Assembly (NCBI RefSeq): GCF_014274465.1 | Contig: NZ_CP060394.1 | Span: 4,464,001 to 4,528,000, forward strand | Direction of reading: 5' to 3' | From: Alloacidobacterium dinghuense | Lineage (GTDB): Bacteria > Acidobacteriota > Terriglobia > Terriglobales > Acidobacteriaceae | Length of the DNA stretch: 64,000 nucleotides | Shown here: positions 1-6,581 of the stretch, piece by piece | Numbering within the stretch: position 1 is the stretch's first letter | Layout: each line of letters begins with the position of its first letter | The notes under the pieces: generated by a model | Told to the model about the DNA's origin: nothing | Seen by the model: only the letters and a program-made list of their open reading frames with translations | Databases searched by the model: none | Program-made: the position numbers and the translations under genes

Positions 1-183
1 GTGATCGACGTACCGAGCCATCTCCTGCGCGCGAATCAGCGTGCATTCAATCTCGCTGTCGTCAATGGAGGGAAAGTAAGAGCGCCCGTTGGCGTAGATG
101 TTCCAGCCCGCGCGCTGGAACAGCGCAATCGTCGCATCCTGCAGGCTGCCTTTGGGAATCCCGAGCTTCAGCTTGTTCGCCAT
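1..183 (-). CDS. hisG: ATP phosphoribosyltransferase, N-terminal part (cut by window edge)
   Basis: First 61 codons of the enzyme that condenses ATP with PRPP, the first committed step of histidine synthesis. The translation begins [18 protein letters not shown] and continues with an FPSIDD stretch and [11 protein letters not shown], typical of the HisG catalytic N-terminus; the rest lies outside the window. Its ATG shares one base with the hisI stop codon (TGATG), so the two genes should be translationally coupled. It belongs to the leftward his operon that starts at the attenuator near 730. Family assignment is by recognition of the N-terminus only; long versus short HisG form cannot be decided from this fragment. 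Confidence 0.88.
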   Translation of the reverse strand, partial: MANKLKLGIPKGSLQDATIALFQRAGWNIYANGRSYFPSIDDSEIECTLIRAQEMARYVDH

Positions 184-533
184 CAGCGCACCTCCGCCGT
201 GGCATTAACCGCAATCGGCCGCGTAAAGCAGCTCACCGTGCCTTCGTGGCAGACGAGGCCATCGCCTTCTACCTGCACCCGGTAGAGAACCGTGTCCTGG
301 TCGCAGTCCGTCGAGGCCTCAATCACGCGCAGCCGATTGCCGCTCGTCTCGCCCTTCATCCACAGCTTCTGGCGCGTGCGGCTCCAGAAGGTTACGAAGC
401 CGGTTTCCAGAGTCTTCCTGTAGCTCGCGTCATTCTGGAAGCCAACCATCAGCACCTGACCGGTTGCGGCATCCTGCACAATGGCCGGAACCAGGCCATC
501 CATCTTGGCAAAATCAATTGCTATGTCCGTCAT
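183..533 (-). CDS. hisI: Phosphoribosyl-AMP cyclohydrolase
   Basis: Opens the purine ring of PR-AMP in histidine synthesis. The 116-residue product is a stand-alone HisI without the HisE domain. Metal-site residues are in place: D76, D78 and D80 around C77, then C95 and C102 in the VCHEG and SCFTRP segments, matching the zinc and magnesium ligands known in this family. I chose the ATG at 533 because AAGGA lies six bases upstream; an in-frame ATG at 554 would add seven poor residues. It is the first structural gene after the attenuator and overlaps hisG by one base. Having hisI first is unlike the enteric order but fits scattered his operons of other phyla. Confidence 0.95.
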   Translation of the reverse strand: MTDIAIDFAKMDGLVPAIVQDAATGQVLMVGFQNDASYRKTLETGFVTFWSRTRQKLWMKGETSGNRLRVIEASTDCDQDTVLYRVQVEGDGLVCHEGTVSCFTRPIAVNATAEVR

Positions 534-588
534 CGCTCGTCCTTCGTTGATCACCCGGTTTCGCGTTTCTCATGCAGACGGTAGATGC

Positions 589-625
589 AAAAAGCCCGCC
601 TGCGCTTAGCGCATCGGCGGGCTTT
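589..625 (-). terminator. Histidine attenuator terminator hairpin
   Basis: Read on the minus strand, AAAGCCCGCC and GGCGGGCTTT form a ten-base-pair stem, with a second short GCGC stem in the loop, followed by a run of five T. It lies between the leader-peptide stop (648) and hisI (533), the position of an attenuator. Formation of this hairpin when the leader is fully translated would stop transcription before hisI. A competing anti-terminator fold was not worked out. Confidence 0.85.
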
Positions 626-647
626 AGGTCCTTTGATCTCTGGCTTT

Positions 648-728
648 TTACTCTAGGCCATAAGGATTCGCCGACACGCTCGTCACGTGATGATGGTGGT
701 GATGACGATGATGGCGGTGAATCTGCAT
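648..728 (-). CDS. hisL: his operon leader peptide (26 aa, nine His)
   Basis: Short ORF ATG CAG ATT CAC CGC CAT CAT CGT followed by six consecutive His codons and then VTSVSANPYGLE and TAA. Nine of the first 14 residues are histidine. A strong intrinsic terminator follows 23 bases later and then hisI-hisG, which is the classical arrangement of histidine-sensing transcription attenuation: ribosome stalling at His codons when charged tRNA-His is scarce would favour read-through. An in-frame TAG directly precedes the ATG, so no longer version exists. No Shine-Dalgarno sequence is visible, and the putative promoter puts the transcript start only a few bases upstream, so it may be translated from a leaderless mRNA. 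The ORF is too short for routine gene calling. Confidence 0.9.
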   Translation of the reverse strand: MQIHRHHRHHHHHHVTSVSANPYGLE

Positions 729-736
729 CTAGGTTG

Positions 737-766
737 ACCATAAGTCGGATCGCCGGATCATGTCAA
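737..766 (-). promoter_or_regulatory. Putative sigma70-type promoter of the his operon
   Basis: On the minus strand TTGACA (766-761, perfect -35) is followed after 18 bases by TATGGT (742-737, 4 of 6 matches to TATAAT). Initiation about seven bases further would fall near 730, two or so bases before the leader-peptide ATG at 728. The position fits, but the assignment is from sequence alone. Confidence 0.6.
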
Positions 767-781
767 CTCTGTCATCAGAAA

Positions 782-1939
782 TTATCCTGCAAATCTCTCA
801 GCGGAAAGGAAATCAATCGGCCATTTCGTCCGGCCTTCGATGGCCAGATCCGCCAACACCTCGCCGATCACCGGCGCGAACTTGAAGCCGTGACCGGAGA
901 AGCCGCATGCCACGCTCACCTGCGCGTAGTCAGGGTGCCGGGAGACGATGAAGTGCTCATCCGGAGTCATGGTGTACATGCAGGTCGCTGCATGCAGCAG
1001 CCTGCCGTTCAGCGCTGGAATGTACGCGGCGAGCTGCTCACGGATCTCGGCGATATCGCGCGCCTGATACTTCCGCTCGATCGTTTCCGCCGTGCAGATA
1101 TCTCCTCCGGAATGCATGGCGGCCTTCACCCCGCAGTGCTCGCAATCGGTCGCCGGAAATCCGTAGAAGACTGTATCGGCGCCGGTCCGCCAGATGTAGA
1201 TCGGAAAGCAGTCGGGCGAGAAGTCGGCGATGCCTTCCGGCGGATCGAACCACGCCATCACATGCCGGCGCACATGCAAGGGCAGAGACAGCTTCAGCAG
1301 GCTCTCTGCCCATGCGCCCGGCGCGATCACCAGATGCCCGGCTTCGTAAGTGCCCTTCGCGGTCGTCACGCGAACTGCGCCGCCGTTTGTGATCTGCCAG
1401 TTGGAAACGGGCTCTTCGAAGTGCAGCGCTGCTCCACCTTGCATTGCCAGTCCCCGTGTTGCTAATCCCAGGTGCGCTGCTACCGCCGCTTCAGGGCGCA
1501 GAAATCCAGCCTGCGTTTCGTACACTGCGCAATCCTCAGCGCGTGGATGGAGGACGGGAAATCTCCGCCGGATTTCTTTTTGGTCAAGCAGCTCATGGGC
1601 GAGATTGTGCTCGCGTGCGCTGCGCAGGCTGCCTTGCACCACGTCGCTGTCTTCGGTGCCGAGATACAATCCTCCGGCTATCGTGAGCAGTTGCGCCTGC
1701 GTATCGCGCTCCAGCTGTTCCCACAGTTCGTAGGAGCGCAACACCAGCGGCACGTAGCCGGGATTCTCGTGGTAGGCCTGCCGGATGATGCGCGAGCTGC
1801 CGTGTGACGAGCCGCGATCATGTGCGGGCGTGAAGCGCTCCAAACCCAGCACACGCTTCCCACGGCGGGCGAGATGATACGCCGCAGCGCTGCCCATTCC
1901 ACCTAGCCCGATGACGATGACGTCGTATGTCTCTGCCAT
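782..1939 (-). CDS. Monomeric sarcosine oxidase / N-methyl-L-tryptophan oxidase family flavoenzyme
   Basis: A 385-residue FAD-dependent amine oxidase that would demethylate an N-methyl amino acid, giving formaldehyde and hydrogen peroxide. The N-terminus has the Rossmann signature VIGLGGMGSAAAYHLARRG and the GSSHGSSR segment of the family. C320, in CMYTMTPDEHF, matches the cysteine that carries covalently bound FAD in monomeric sarcosine oxidase, and CGFSGHGFK follows near the C-terminus. Length is typical. It stands alone upstream of the his promoter in the same orientation, with no pathway partner nearby, so the actual substrate (sarcosine, N-methyltryptophan or pipecolate) cannot be told. 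Confidence 0.9.
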   Translation of the reverse strand: MAETYDVIVIGLGGMGSAAAYHLARRGKRVLGLERFTPAHDRGSSHGSSRIIRQAYHENPGYVPLVLRSYELWEQLERDTQAQLLTIAGGLYLGTEDSDVVQGSLRSAREHNLAHELLDQKEIRRRFPVLHPRAEDCAVYETQAGFLRPEAAVAAHLGLATRGLAMQGGAALHFEEPVSNWQITNGGAVRVTTAKGTYEAGHLVIAPGAWAESLLKLSLPLHVRRHVMAWFDPPEGIADFSPDCFPIYIWRTGADTVFYGFPATDCEHCGVKAAMHSGGDICTAETIERKYQARDIAEIREQLAAYIPALNGRLLHAATCMYTMTPDEHFIVSRHPDYAQVSVACGFSGHGFKFAPVIGEVLADLAIEGRTKWPIDFLSAERFAG

Positions 1940-2046
1940 CTGGGTAGATTATCGTCCCCGATGCCGGACTGAGCTCAGCTGGGAAAGGCGAATCCGAACT
2001 TAGAATGGCGTCCTGCTTTGCGGCCGGGGCCCAGCAATTGGCTTAG

Positions 2047-2736
2047 TTAATCAGCCAGAGCCTGCAGCTTCCTAGCTTCTAATACGTCGGCCTCGAACTC
2101 TTGAAGAAACCTAATGTGAAAATGGGTAGGCAATGGCGCCTCAGAGAAATATTTGTTCTCGGAGAATAGCGTACCGACACGATGCTGGATGACTAGTCCG
2201 GCTATGCCGTTTTTTCTGACGTTAGGGTCGTGGCCAATTGTGAGTGACATTGGTTGATAGTGAAGGCCGTCAAACAAATCACCCATTACCTCCGATGTCT
2301 TTTCTCCAAGTCTCTGCAATGGCGAACTAAAAGAGGCCAATAACGGAAAGTCCGTTTGAAACGTAATGTCGCTAATATAACCCCATTTTCTAAACATTCC
2401 CGGCCGATAAGAAAGTCTAAGGGCATCACGCCCCCACTCCATCATTTCAAGTAGAATCTTCTGAGAATCATCCGTCGAAGACAGAGTATCGACGTAGATC
2501 GCCTGGTCATAAATCACCAAAGAATCGATTAGTAGGCCATTTGCTTTGCCAGACTCAAATTTGACTCCGTTCTTCGTGAAGTCGAAGTCTTCAGGTTTCT
2601 GAGGAAAAACCGCAAACTGGTAACGCTCGACAAGAGGAGCGACACAGTCTAAAAAGCGCACCCTGCCACCCAGATTAAGTTCATCTAGTTCAACCCTAGC
2701 CAGAGCACGCGCCTTAAGAATGGCCGTTATCTCCAT
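2047..2736 (-). CDS. Unknown protein, third gene of a toxin-antitoxin-like operon
   Basis: A 229-residue soluble-looking protein that I do not recognise. It starts MEITAILKARALARVELDEL and has no signal peptide, membrane segment or obvious catalytic motif; acidic and aromatic residues are spread evenly. Its ATG lies ten bases inside the end of the upstream XRE regulator gene, so it is almost certainly translated as part of that operon. Base composition is lower in GC than the housekeeping genes around it, suggesting acquisition. Possible roles are a partner of the toxin/regulator pair or a cargo gene; neither is supported by homology I can see. Confidence 0.7.
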   Translation of the reverse strand: MEITAILKARALARVELDELNLGGRVRFLDCVAPLVERYQFAVFPQKPEDFDFTKNGVKFESGKANGLLIDSLVIYDQAIYVDTLSSTDDSQKILLEMMEWGRDALRLSYRPGMFRKWGYISDITFQTDFPLLASFSSPLQRLGEKTSEVMGDLFDGLHYQPMSLTIGHDPNVRKNGIAGLVIQHRVGTLFSENKYFSEAPLPTHFHIRFLQEFEADVLEARKLQALAD

Positions 2737-3314
2737 ATGCTGTCCTCCGTTGCTAAAATTTGGGGCACTTGGTTTGCTTGCAGATTAATCGCAACTTGAG
2801 GGACTGCGGGCTGCATTGCTGGAGTCTGAGCGAGTTGCTTAGCCAGCTCTCTTTCGGCAGTTTGATCGATTGCCTGTCTTAGATAGAGATCAGCACCGGC
2901 AAAATTTTCTTGACCAGAGGGACGCAAGGGTCGGGTCCAAGTCAGGTCATCTTCCCTGAGACCCAGATCCTCCTCTCTAGGTACCCTTTCTAGTGATTGA
3001 CGACCGAAACGCACAACTTCATTGGGCAATGTCCCAAACGGTTCGAAAGACACCTTGAGCCTTAAATGAAACGCCCTAGCAATCTTGATGAGAGTTCTAA
3101 TGTTCCAAGACGAGTAGTTAGCATTTTCATAGCGAGATACGCCAGCTTGAGTCGTCCCGATGGCTTCTCCCAGGTCTGACTGGGTCATCTCGCGCTGTTC
3201 GCGAATGACCTTGATCTGTGAAGCTATGTAAGTATTTAAAAAGGATTCAGCGTATCCTTCAGAATATTCCGGATCGCGCAACTCACTTCTTAAGGCCGAT
3301 TCAATATCTCTCAT
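2727..3314 (-). CDS. XRE-family helix-turn-helix regulator, antitoxin-like
   Basis: DNA-binding protein with a Cro/CI helix-turn-helix at roughly residues 30-90: the IKVIREQREMTQSDLGEAIG segment followed by TTQAGVSRYEN, then RTLIKIARAF. The remaining 110 residues are Gln- and Pro-rich and not recognised. It follows a RelE/HigB-like gene with an overlap of about 14 bases and overlaps the next gene by ten, the layout of toxin-first (higBA-type) modules, where the XRE protein represses the operon and neutralises the toxin. Start is uncertain: an upstream GTG at 3338 is also possible. Paired repeats at 3691-3750 are candidate operators. Confidence 0.85.
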   Translation of the reverse strand: MRDIESALRSELRDPEYSEGYAESFLNTYIASQIKVIREQREMTQSDLGEAIGTTQAGVSRYENANYSSWNIRTLIKIARAFHLRLKVSFEPFGTLPNEVVRFGRQSLERVPREEDLGLREDDLTWTRPLRPSGQENFAGADLYLRQAIDQTAERELAKQLAQTPAMQPAVPQVAINLQANQVPQILATEDSIWR

Positions 3315-3696
3315 GTCCCGCTCGTCTCCTTTTGTCACTCAAAAGAATCTCCCTATTCCGAGTCGCCTCCGCAGCATCCGGAGTGAGTCTGAAATTGATC
3401 TCGATGGCGCCTAGCAGCAAGGTAAATTCTCCATCCATGTCGAATGGCCCTCTACAGAGCATCGGCCTGAGCATTCTCTGTCCATGAATAATCAGCTTGT
3501 AGATGTGTTTCTGCTTGTTGATCGGCCCAGCCAACAGTTTGGGAGGCAATGCGGTTCCGTGCAATTGCAGCATATCGAGTTTTTGGTTCAACTGCCCAAT
3601 GTCACGTTTCGTTATTCCTTCTTCCACAATCCACGTTTGAACGACGCTTCGATTTCTATTATCGGTGAAATCCCAAAGAACATGAGTCACAAACAT
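3301..3696 (-). CDS. Putative RelE/HigB-like toxin
   Basis: About 131 residues from the ATG at 3696 (an ATG at 3741 would give 146). The pattern LNQKLDMLQLHG-LPPKLLAGPINKQKHIYKLIIHG followed by a beta-rich RPMLCRGPF segment and a terminal charged helix resembles RelE-superfamily ribonucleases, in which a helical N-terminus leads into strands that contact the ribosome. The most convincing support is position: directly upstream of, and overlapping, an XRE regulator. AAGGTG sits very close to the chosen start. GC content is low for this genome. Activity and target are not shown by the sequence; a non-toxic relative is possible. Confidence 0.55.
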   Translation of the reverse strand: MFVTHVLWDFTDNRNRSVVQTWIVEEGITKRDIGQLNQKLDMLQLHGTALPPKLLAGPINKQKHIYKLIIHGQRMLRPMLCRGPFDMDGEFTLLLGAIEINFRLTPDAAEATRNREILLSDKRRRAGHERY

Positions 3697-3750
3697 CACC
3701 TTTTTGTGATTTTCAAGAGGGGAGATGCAAAAACATCGCATTTTTGTGAT
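3691..3750. promoter_or_regulatory. Paired operator-like repeats before the toxin-antitoxin-like operon
   Basis: Two 20-base direct repeats, 3691-3710 and 3731-3750, differ at only two positions and are spaced exactly 40 bases (close to four helical turns). Each contains an inverted repeat, ATCAC-N6-GTGAT in the first and ATCGC-N6-GTGAT in the second. They sit at the start of the toxin-like gene, where an autoregulating XRE protein would bind. Function is inferred from position and symmetry. Confidence 0.5.
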
Positions 3751-3818
3751 TAAAGCAATAGAGTTGATTGGACCTGCTTTGAAAACGCTTCATCGAAATT
3801 TCCCCACAATAATTCTTT

Positions 3819-4004
3819 GTCAAGTCCCTGAGAACTGCATCTTCACGCTAAGTTATTATTTCAAAATGGCTTATGTCACGAATAAAATTTGGCGTACCAT
3901 TTCGCTCAACCTGCTAAAATAGAAATAAGAGCATAAATCAAAAGAAACGCCCGCCAAAAGCGGGCGTTTTTCATTTGCAGGGAAACTGGGACCCTCCCGT
4001 AAGT
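3819..4004 (+). repeat. Composite interspersed repeat, copy 1
   Basis: Begins with TGTCAAGTCCCT, 70 bases before TTGGCGTACC, and from 3886 to 4004 is nearly identical to 4184-4303 (copy 2). It contains TTTCGCTCAACCTGCTAAAAT and an intrinsic terminator. It fills most of the gene-free stretch between the toxin-like operon and 4428. The copy stops within CCCTCCCGTAAGTC and lacks the downstream part found in copy 2. Confidence 0.8.
3946..3971 (+). terminator. Intrinsic terminator inside repeat copy 1
   Basis: AACGCCCGC, loop CAAAA, GCGGGCGTT, then a run of T. A nine-base-pair GC-rich stem with a U-tract is a strong rho-independent terminator for rightward transcription; runs of A on the other side make weak leftward activity possible. 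Confidence 0.75.
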
Positions 4005-4116
4005 CAGTTTTAGACTTCAGTGCGCCAGCAACCAAAACAGTCTCTCTTAATTCCTCATTTTTGGCAGAAATTTGCGCTTAAGGGCCCACAAACAGCAGAA
4101 AATCACACCAAAATGC

Positions 4117-4427
4117 TGTCAAGCCCCCTAGACTTCCAAATTTGACCTAAGTCACACATTTAAAAGGAAATAAATTCTCCGGTAATTTGGCGTACCATTT
4201 CGCTCAACCTGCTAAAATAGAAATAAGAGCATAAATCAAAAACGAACGCCCGCCAAAAGCGGGCGTTTTTCATTTCCAGGAGAATCGGACCCTCCCGTAA
4301 GTCGTTGAAAACACTAGAAACCACTTAACTCAAGCCGAATCATAGGGATAGCAGGGGATGATCCCCCGCTAAGTCGTTGAAAATAAATAAAGCAGCCCAC
4401 CCCATCCGGGGGAGGGGGAGGATACCC
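4117..4427 (+). repeat. Composite interspersed repeat, copy 2 (full length)
   Basis: Starts TGTCAAGCCCCCT, then TTGGCGTACC at 4187, the terminator at 4245-4270, GTAAGTCGTTGAAAACACTAGAA (4298-4320 region), the palindrome-containing GGGATAGCAGGGGATGATCC, a second CGCTAAGTCGTTGAAAAT and a G-rich tract ending in GGATACCC directly before the ATG at 4428. The same ordered blocks recur at 55625-55910 in front of another gene. It shows no coding capacity. I read it as a dispersed non-coding element carrying its own transcription signals; the CTAAGTCGTTGAAAA unit occurs twice per copy. Confidence 0.8.
4245..4270 (+). terminator. Intrinsic terminator inside repeat copy 2
   Basis: Same AACGCCCGC / GCGGGCGTT stem as in copy 1, with five T after it and A-rich sequence before it, so it may work in both directions. 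Confidence 0.75.
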
Positions 4428-4859
4428 ATGCCCGCCAGACAAAGCGCCACCTTCTACGAGTGCCAGCACGTTCGTCCCAGCGGAAAGAAATGCCGCGCCA
4501 TCGCCATCCGCGACCACCGCTTCTGCTACTTCCACCTTCAGTCCCGTCGCGGATACTCGGCCATCACTCCCGCCGCCGCCGTAGCCAACGGAGCCACCGC
4601 GCCCGCGCCCCAGTCCGCAACCATCACCCTGCCCATGCTAGAAGACCGCACCGCCGTTCAGATCGTCCTTACCGACGTCCTTCGTGCGCTCGCCGCCAAC
4701 CAGATCGACTGCAAACGAGCCAGCCTCCTGCTCTACGGCCTCCAGATCGCCTCCTCTAACTGCAGCCGACTCGACGAAATCGGCTATCTCCATCCAGTCC
4801 ACAGCCTCGAACTCACCCCCGAAGGCGAAGAAGTCGGCCCTCTCGTCGAAACCGACTGA
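4428..4859 (+). CDS. Small Cys/His-motif protein next to the composite repeat
   Basis: A 143-residue protein of unknown role. Residues 12-35 contain C12-x-H14, C22, then FCYFH (C32, H35), a spacing that suggests a small zinc-binding knuckle; the rest is an Ala-rich linker and an acidic helical C-terminus. From memory, acidobacterial genomes carry many short proteins of this look (CQH...G..C...A...FCYFH) beside repeats, but this was not checked. I chose ATG 4428, directly after GGATACCC of repeat copy 2, because the motif starts there; an upstream in-frame ATG at 4377 would run through the repeat. No membrane segment or signal peptide is present. Confidence 0.75.
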   Translation: MPARQSATFYECQHVRPSGKKCRAIAIRDHRFCYFHLQSRRGYSAITPAAAVANGATAPAPQSATITLPMLEDRTAVQIVLTDVLRALAANQIDCKRASLLLYGLQIASSNCSRLDEIGYLHPVHSLELTPEGEEVGPLVETD

Positions 4860-4987
4860 CCAGGGATCACCTGGCCTGCGCCCGGGGACTTGTCCTCAGA
4901 AGACTGGCAATTTTGCCAATTCCCGGCGCGCGCGCTTGAGGCTACCATGAATGCCTTGAAACGCGAGTTTGTGATGGGAGCGAAGCT

Positions 4988-5632
4988 ATGTGGATGAAAT
5001 TGCGTTACGGCAGGTTGGTTTGCGGCCTGTTTGTTGGCGCGTCAGCGATGGCGCACGGCCAGCAGAAGGTTCTTGTCATCGATGGACATTCCGGGCAAAT
5101 TCCGGTGATCGCTGCGGGCGGCGGGTCCTGCGTTGGCATTGAACCGCTGGCAAGTCTGATGAACGGTTCTCTGAGTTTCAGTGGAAATCAGATCACGTTA
5201 TCACTGCACGGCGGTTCTGCAAGCCAGCCGGGGAGTCAGGGGTTCACGCAGGGCTTCCTGAGCGCAGCGATTGAAGCTATGTCCGAGATCCGGGAGTGGC
5301 GCAGTGCGCTACAGACTGCTGTGCAATACGGGTTTCCTACGAATAGTGACTGGGTGAATCACTACAGCGGTCCGGCGGCGGCAAGCGTCCGGCAGGCTTC
5401 TGTTGCCGCGACCAGCGAGTCTGATCGACATGCCGCTCAATTGATTGGGAACGAGCTGAACTTTATGCAGCAGTTGAGCGACAAGATGATTTCAGCGAGA
5501 AAGAATCTGAGCTATATTGCCCCCAACGCGCTCGAGACCGATCCGCTGGACAAAAAGATTCTGAATTGCGCGCACTCGCTGGCGGGAATGGAGGCGAGCG
5601 GCCAGTTCCATGACGATGGCTCTTGTCATTGA
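4988..5632 (+). CDS. Hypothetical exported protein
   Basis: A 214-residue protein with a likely Sec signal peptide (basic MWMKLRYGR, hydrophobic LVCGLFVGASAMA, cleavage near AHGQQ). The mature part begins with a Gly-rich strand-like segment and continues into helices with several conserved-looking Cys (C45 and two near the end). GGGAG lies about seven bases before the ATG. No family is recognised. It is followed by a separate small gene at 5746; a shared function is not indicated. Confidence 0.7.
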   Translation: MWMKLRYGRLVCGLFVGASAMAHGQQKVLVIDGHSGQIPVIAAGGGSCVGIEPLASLMNGSLSFSGNQITLSLHGGSASQPGSQGFTQGFLSAAIEAMSEIREWRSALQTAVQYGFPTNSDWVNHYSGPAAASVRQASVAATSESDRHAAQLIGNELNFMQQLSDKMISARKNLSYIAPNALETDPLDKKILNCAHSLAGMEASGQFHDDGSCH

Positions 5633-5745
5633 GAACACAGGGATAAGATTCGGCGAATTGTCCTTGCACAAGTGCGAATGGTATGGTGATTCCGCCTTAG
5701 ATCGAGTGGCAAGTCATTCCCTTAAATCCTTTAAGGAGGTTTGTT

Positions 5746-5925
5746 ATGGGATTGCTCGAAGATGCGGAGAAAATTGCGGGAGCCGTGGTGGCCGTGGAAG
5801 GCGTGAAGAAGCTGGATCCGAATGCATCGATCCTGACCGAAGGCGCGGCGGCCATCGCCGGGTTTGAAGGCGCTGGAGCCATTGCCGAGCACTTTGAAAA
5901 GAAAGAAGACGAGCCTCAGCAGTGA
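5746..5925 (+). CDS. Small 59-residue Ala/Gly-rich protein
   Basis: ATG GGA TTG CTC GAA ... CAG TGA encodes MGLLEDAEKIAGAVVAVEGV and ends with the acidic tail EKKEDEPQQ. A near-perfect Shine-Dalgarno, AAGGAGGT at 5733-5740, precedes the ATG by five bases, which is the best evidence that it is real. The middle is Ala/Gly/Val-rich and could form an amphipathic helix; the protein lacks a clear membrane span. No family is recognised. Nearest neighbours are an exported protein upstream and a thioredoxin-like protein downstream. Confidence 0.75.
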   Translation: MGLLEDAEKIAGAVVAVEGVKKLDPNASILTEGAAAIAGFEGAGAIAEHFEKKEDEPQQ

Positions 5926-6035
5926 TAACTGCGACGAGGGCGAACCGTTTCGGGCGTTTACGGTAGCGAAATCAAATTAGGATCGCCGGTCTCGGCTGTG
6001 GCATCCTATTGATACCTTGGGGAAATCTCCGCGCC

Positions 6036-6506
6036 ATGAACAAACTACGTCACATTGCTGTCGCCGCATTCTTAGCTGCCACTCTCGCCGCAAGTGCGCA
6101 GACGCGCACCATCTACTCGGACACGGCAGATGCGCACCATGACATTACGCAGGCGCTGGTTACGGCGCAGCATGAGCACAAGCGCGTGATTCTGGACTTT
6201 GGCGGGAACTGGTGCGGCGATTGCCAGGTGCTCGATATTTATATGCACCAGCAGCCGAATCTGCAATTGCTGGACAGCAATTTTGTTCTCGTCCACGTGA
6301 ATATCGGTCGCTACGACCGGAATACGGATATCGCGGACAAATATGACGTTCCGCTGAAGCGCGGGGTTCCGGGTCTTGCGGTTCTGGATGCGCACGGCAA
6401 GCTGCTCTACAGCCAGAAAAACGGCGAGTTTGAGGCGATGCGCAAGATGGATCCGGCGTCGGTGACCGAATTTCTGAACCAGTGGAAACCGAAACATAAG
6501 GCCTGA
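6036..6506 (+). CDS. Exported thioredoxin-like protein
   Basis: A 156-residue periplasmic thioredoxin-fold protein. The start at 6036 gives a clean signal peptide (MNKLRHIAVAAFLAATLAASAQ). The redox centre reads NWCGDCQVLD, a WCxDC variant of the CxxC motif, and the cis-proline region is RGVPGLAVLD. Such proteins reduce or isomerise disulfides, or act in cytochrome maturation; which applies here is unknown. The upstream in-frame start at 6009 would add nine residues before the signal peptide. It lies 75 bases before a membrane-protein gene in the same direction. Confidence 0.88.
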   Translation: MNKLRHIAVAAFLAATLAASAQTRTIYSDTADAHHDITQALVTAQHEHKRVILDFGGNWCGDCQVLDIYMHQQPNLQLLDSNFVLVHVNIGRYDRNTDIADKYDVPLKRGVPGLAVLDAHGKLLYSQKNGEFEAMRKMDPASVTEFLNQWKPKHKA

Positions 6507-6581
6507 AGCGGGACTCCGCAGCGGCACGACGCAGGGCTGACACTTCCTCATGGCAGTGCATTGATTTAGTCTCGACAAGGT

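Noticed and set aside
4184-4220. Strong promoter inside the composite repeat
   Set aside because: TTGGCG and TAAAAT are 20 bases apart, and a 17-base spacing gives only TGCTAA; the block is conserved but does not match a sigma70 promoter well enough to call it one.
2047-4430. Anti-phage defence island
   Set aside because: The toxin-like, XRE and unknown genes and repeats hint at an accessory region, but no recognised defence gene, integrase or att sites are present, so the label is not supported.
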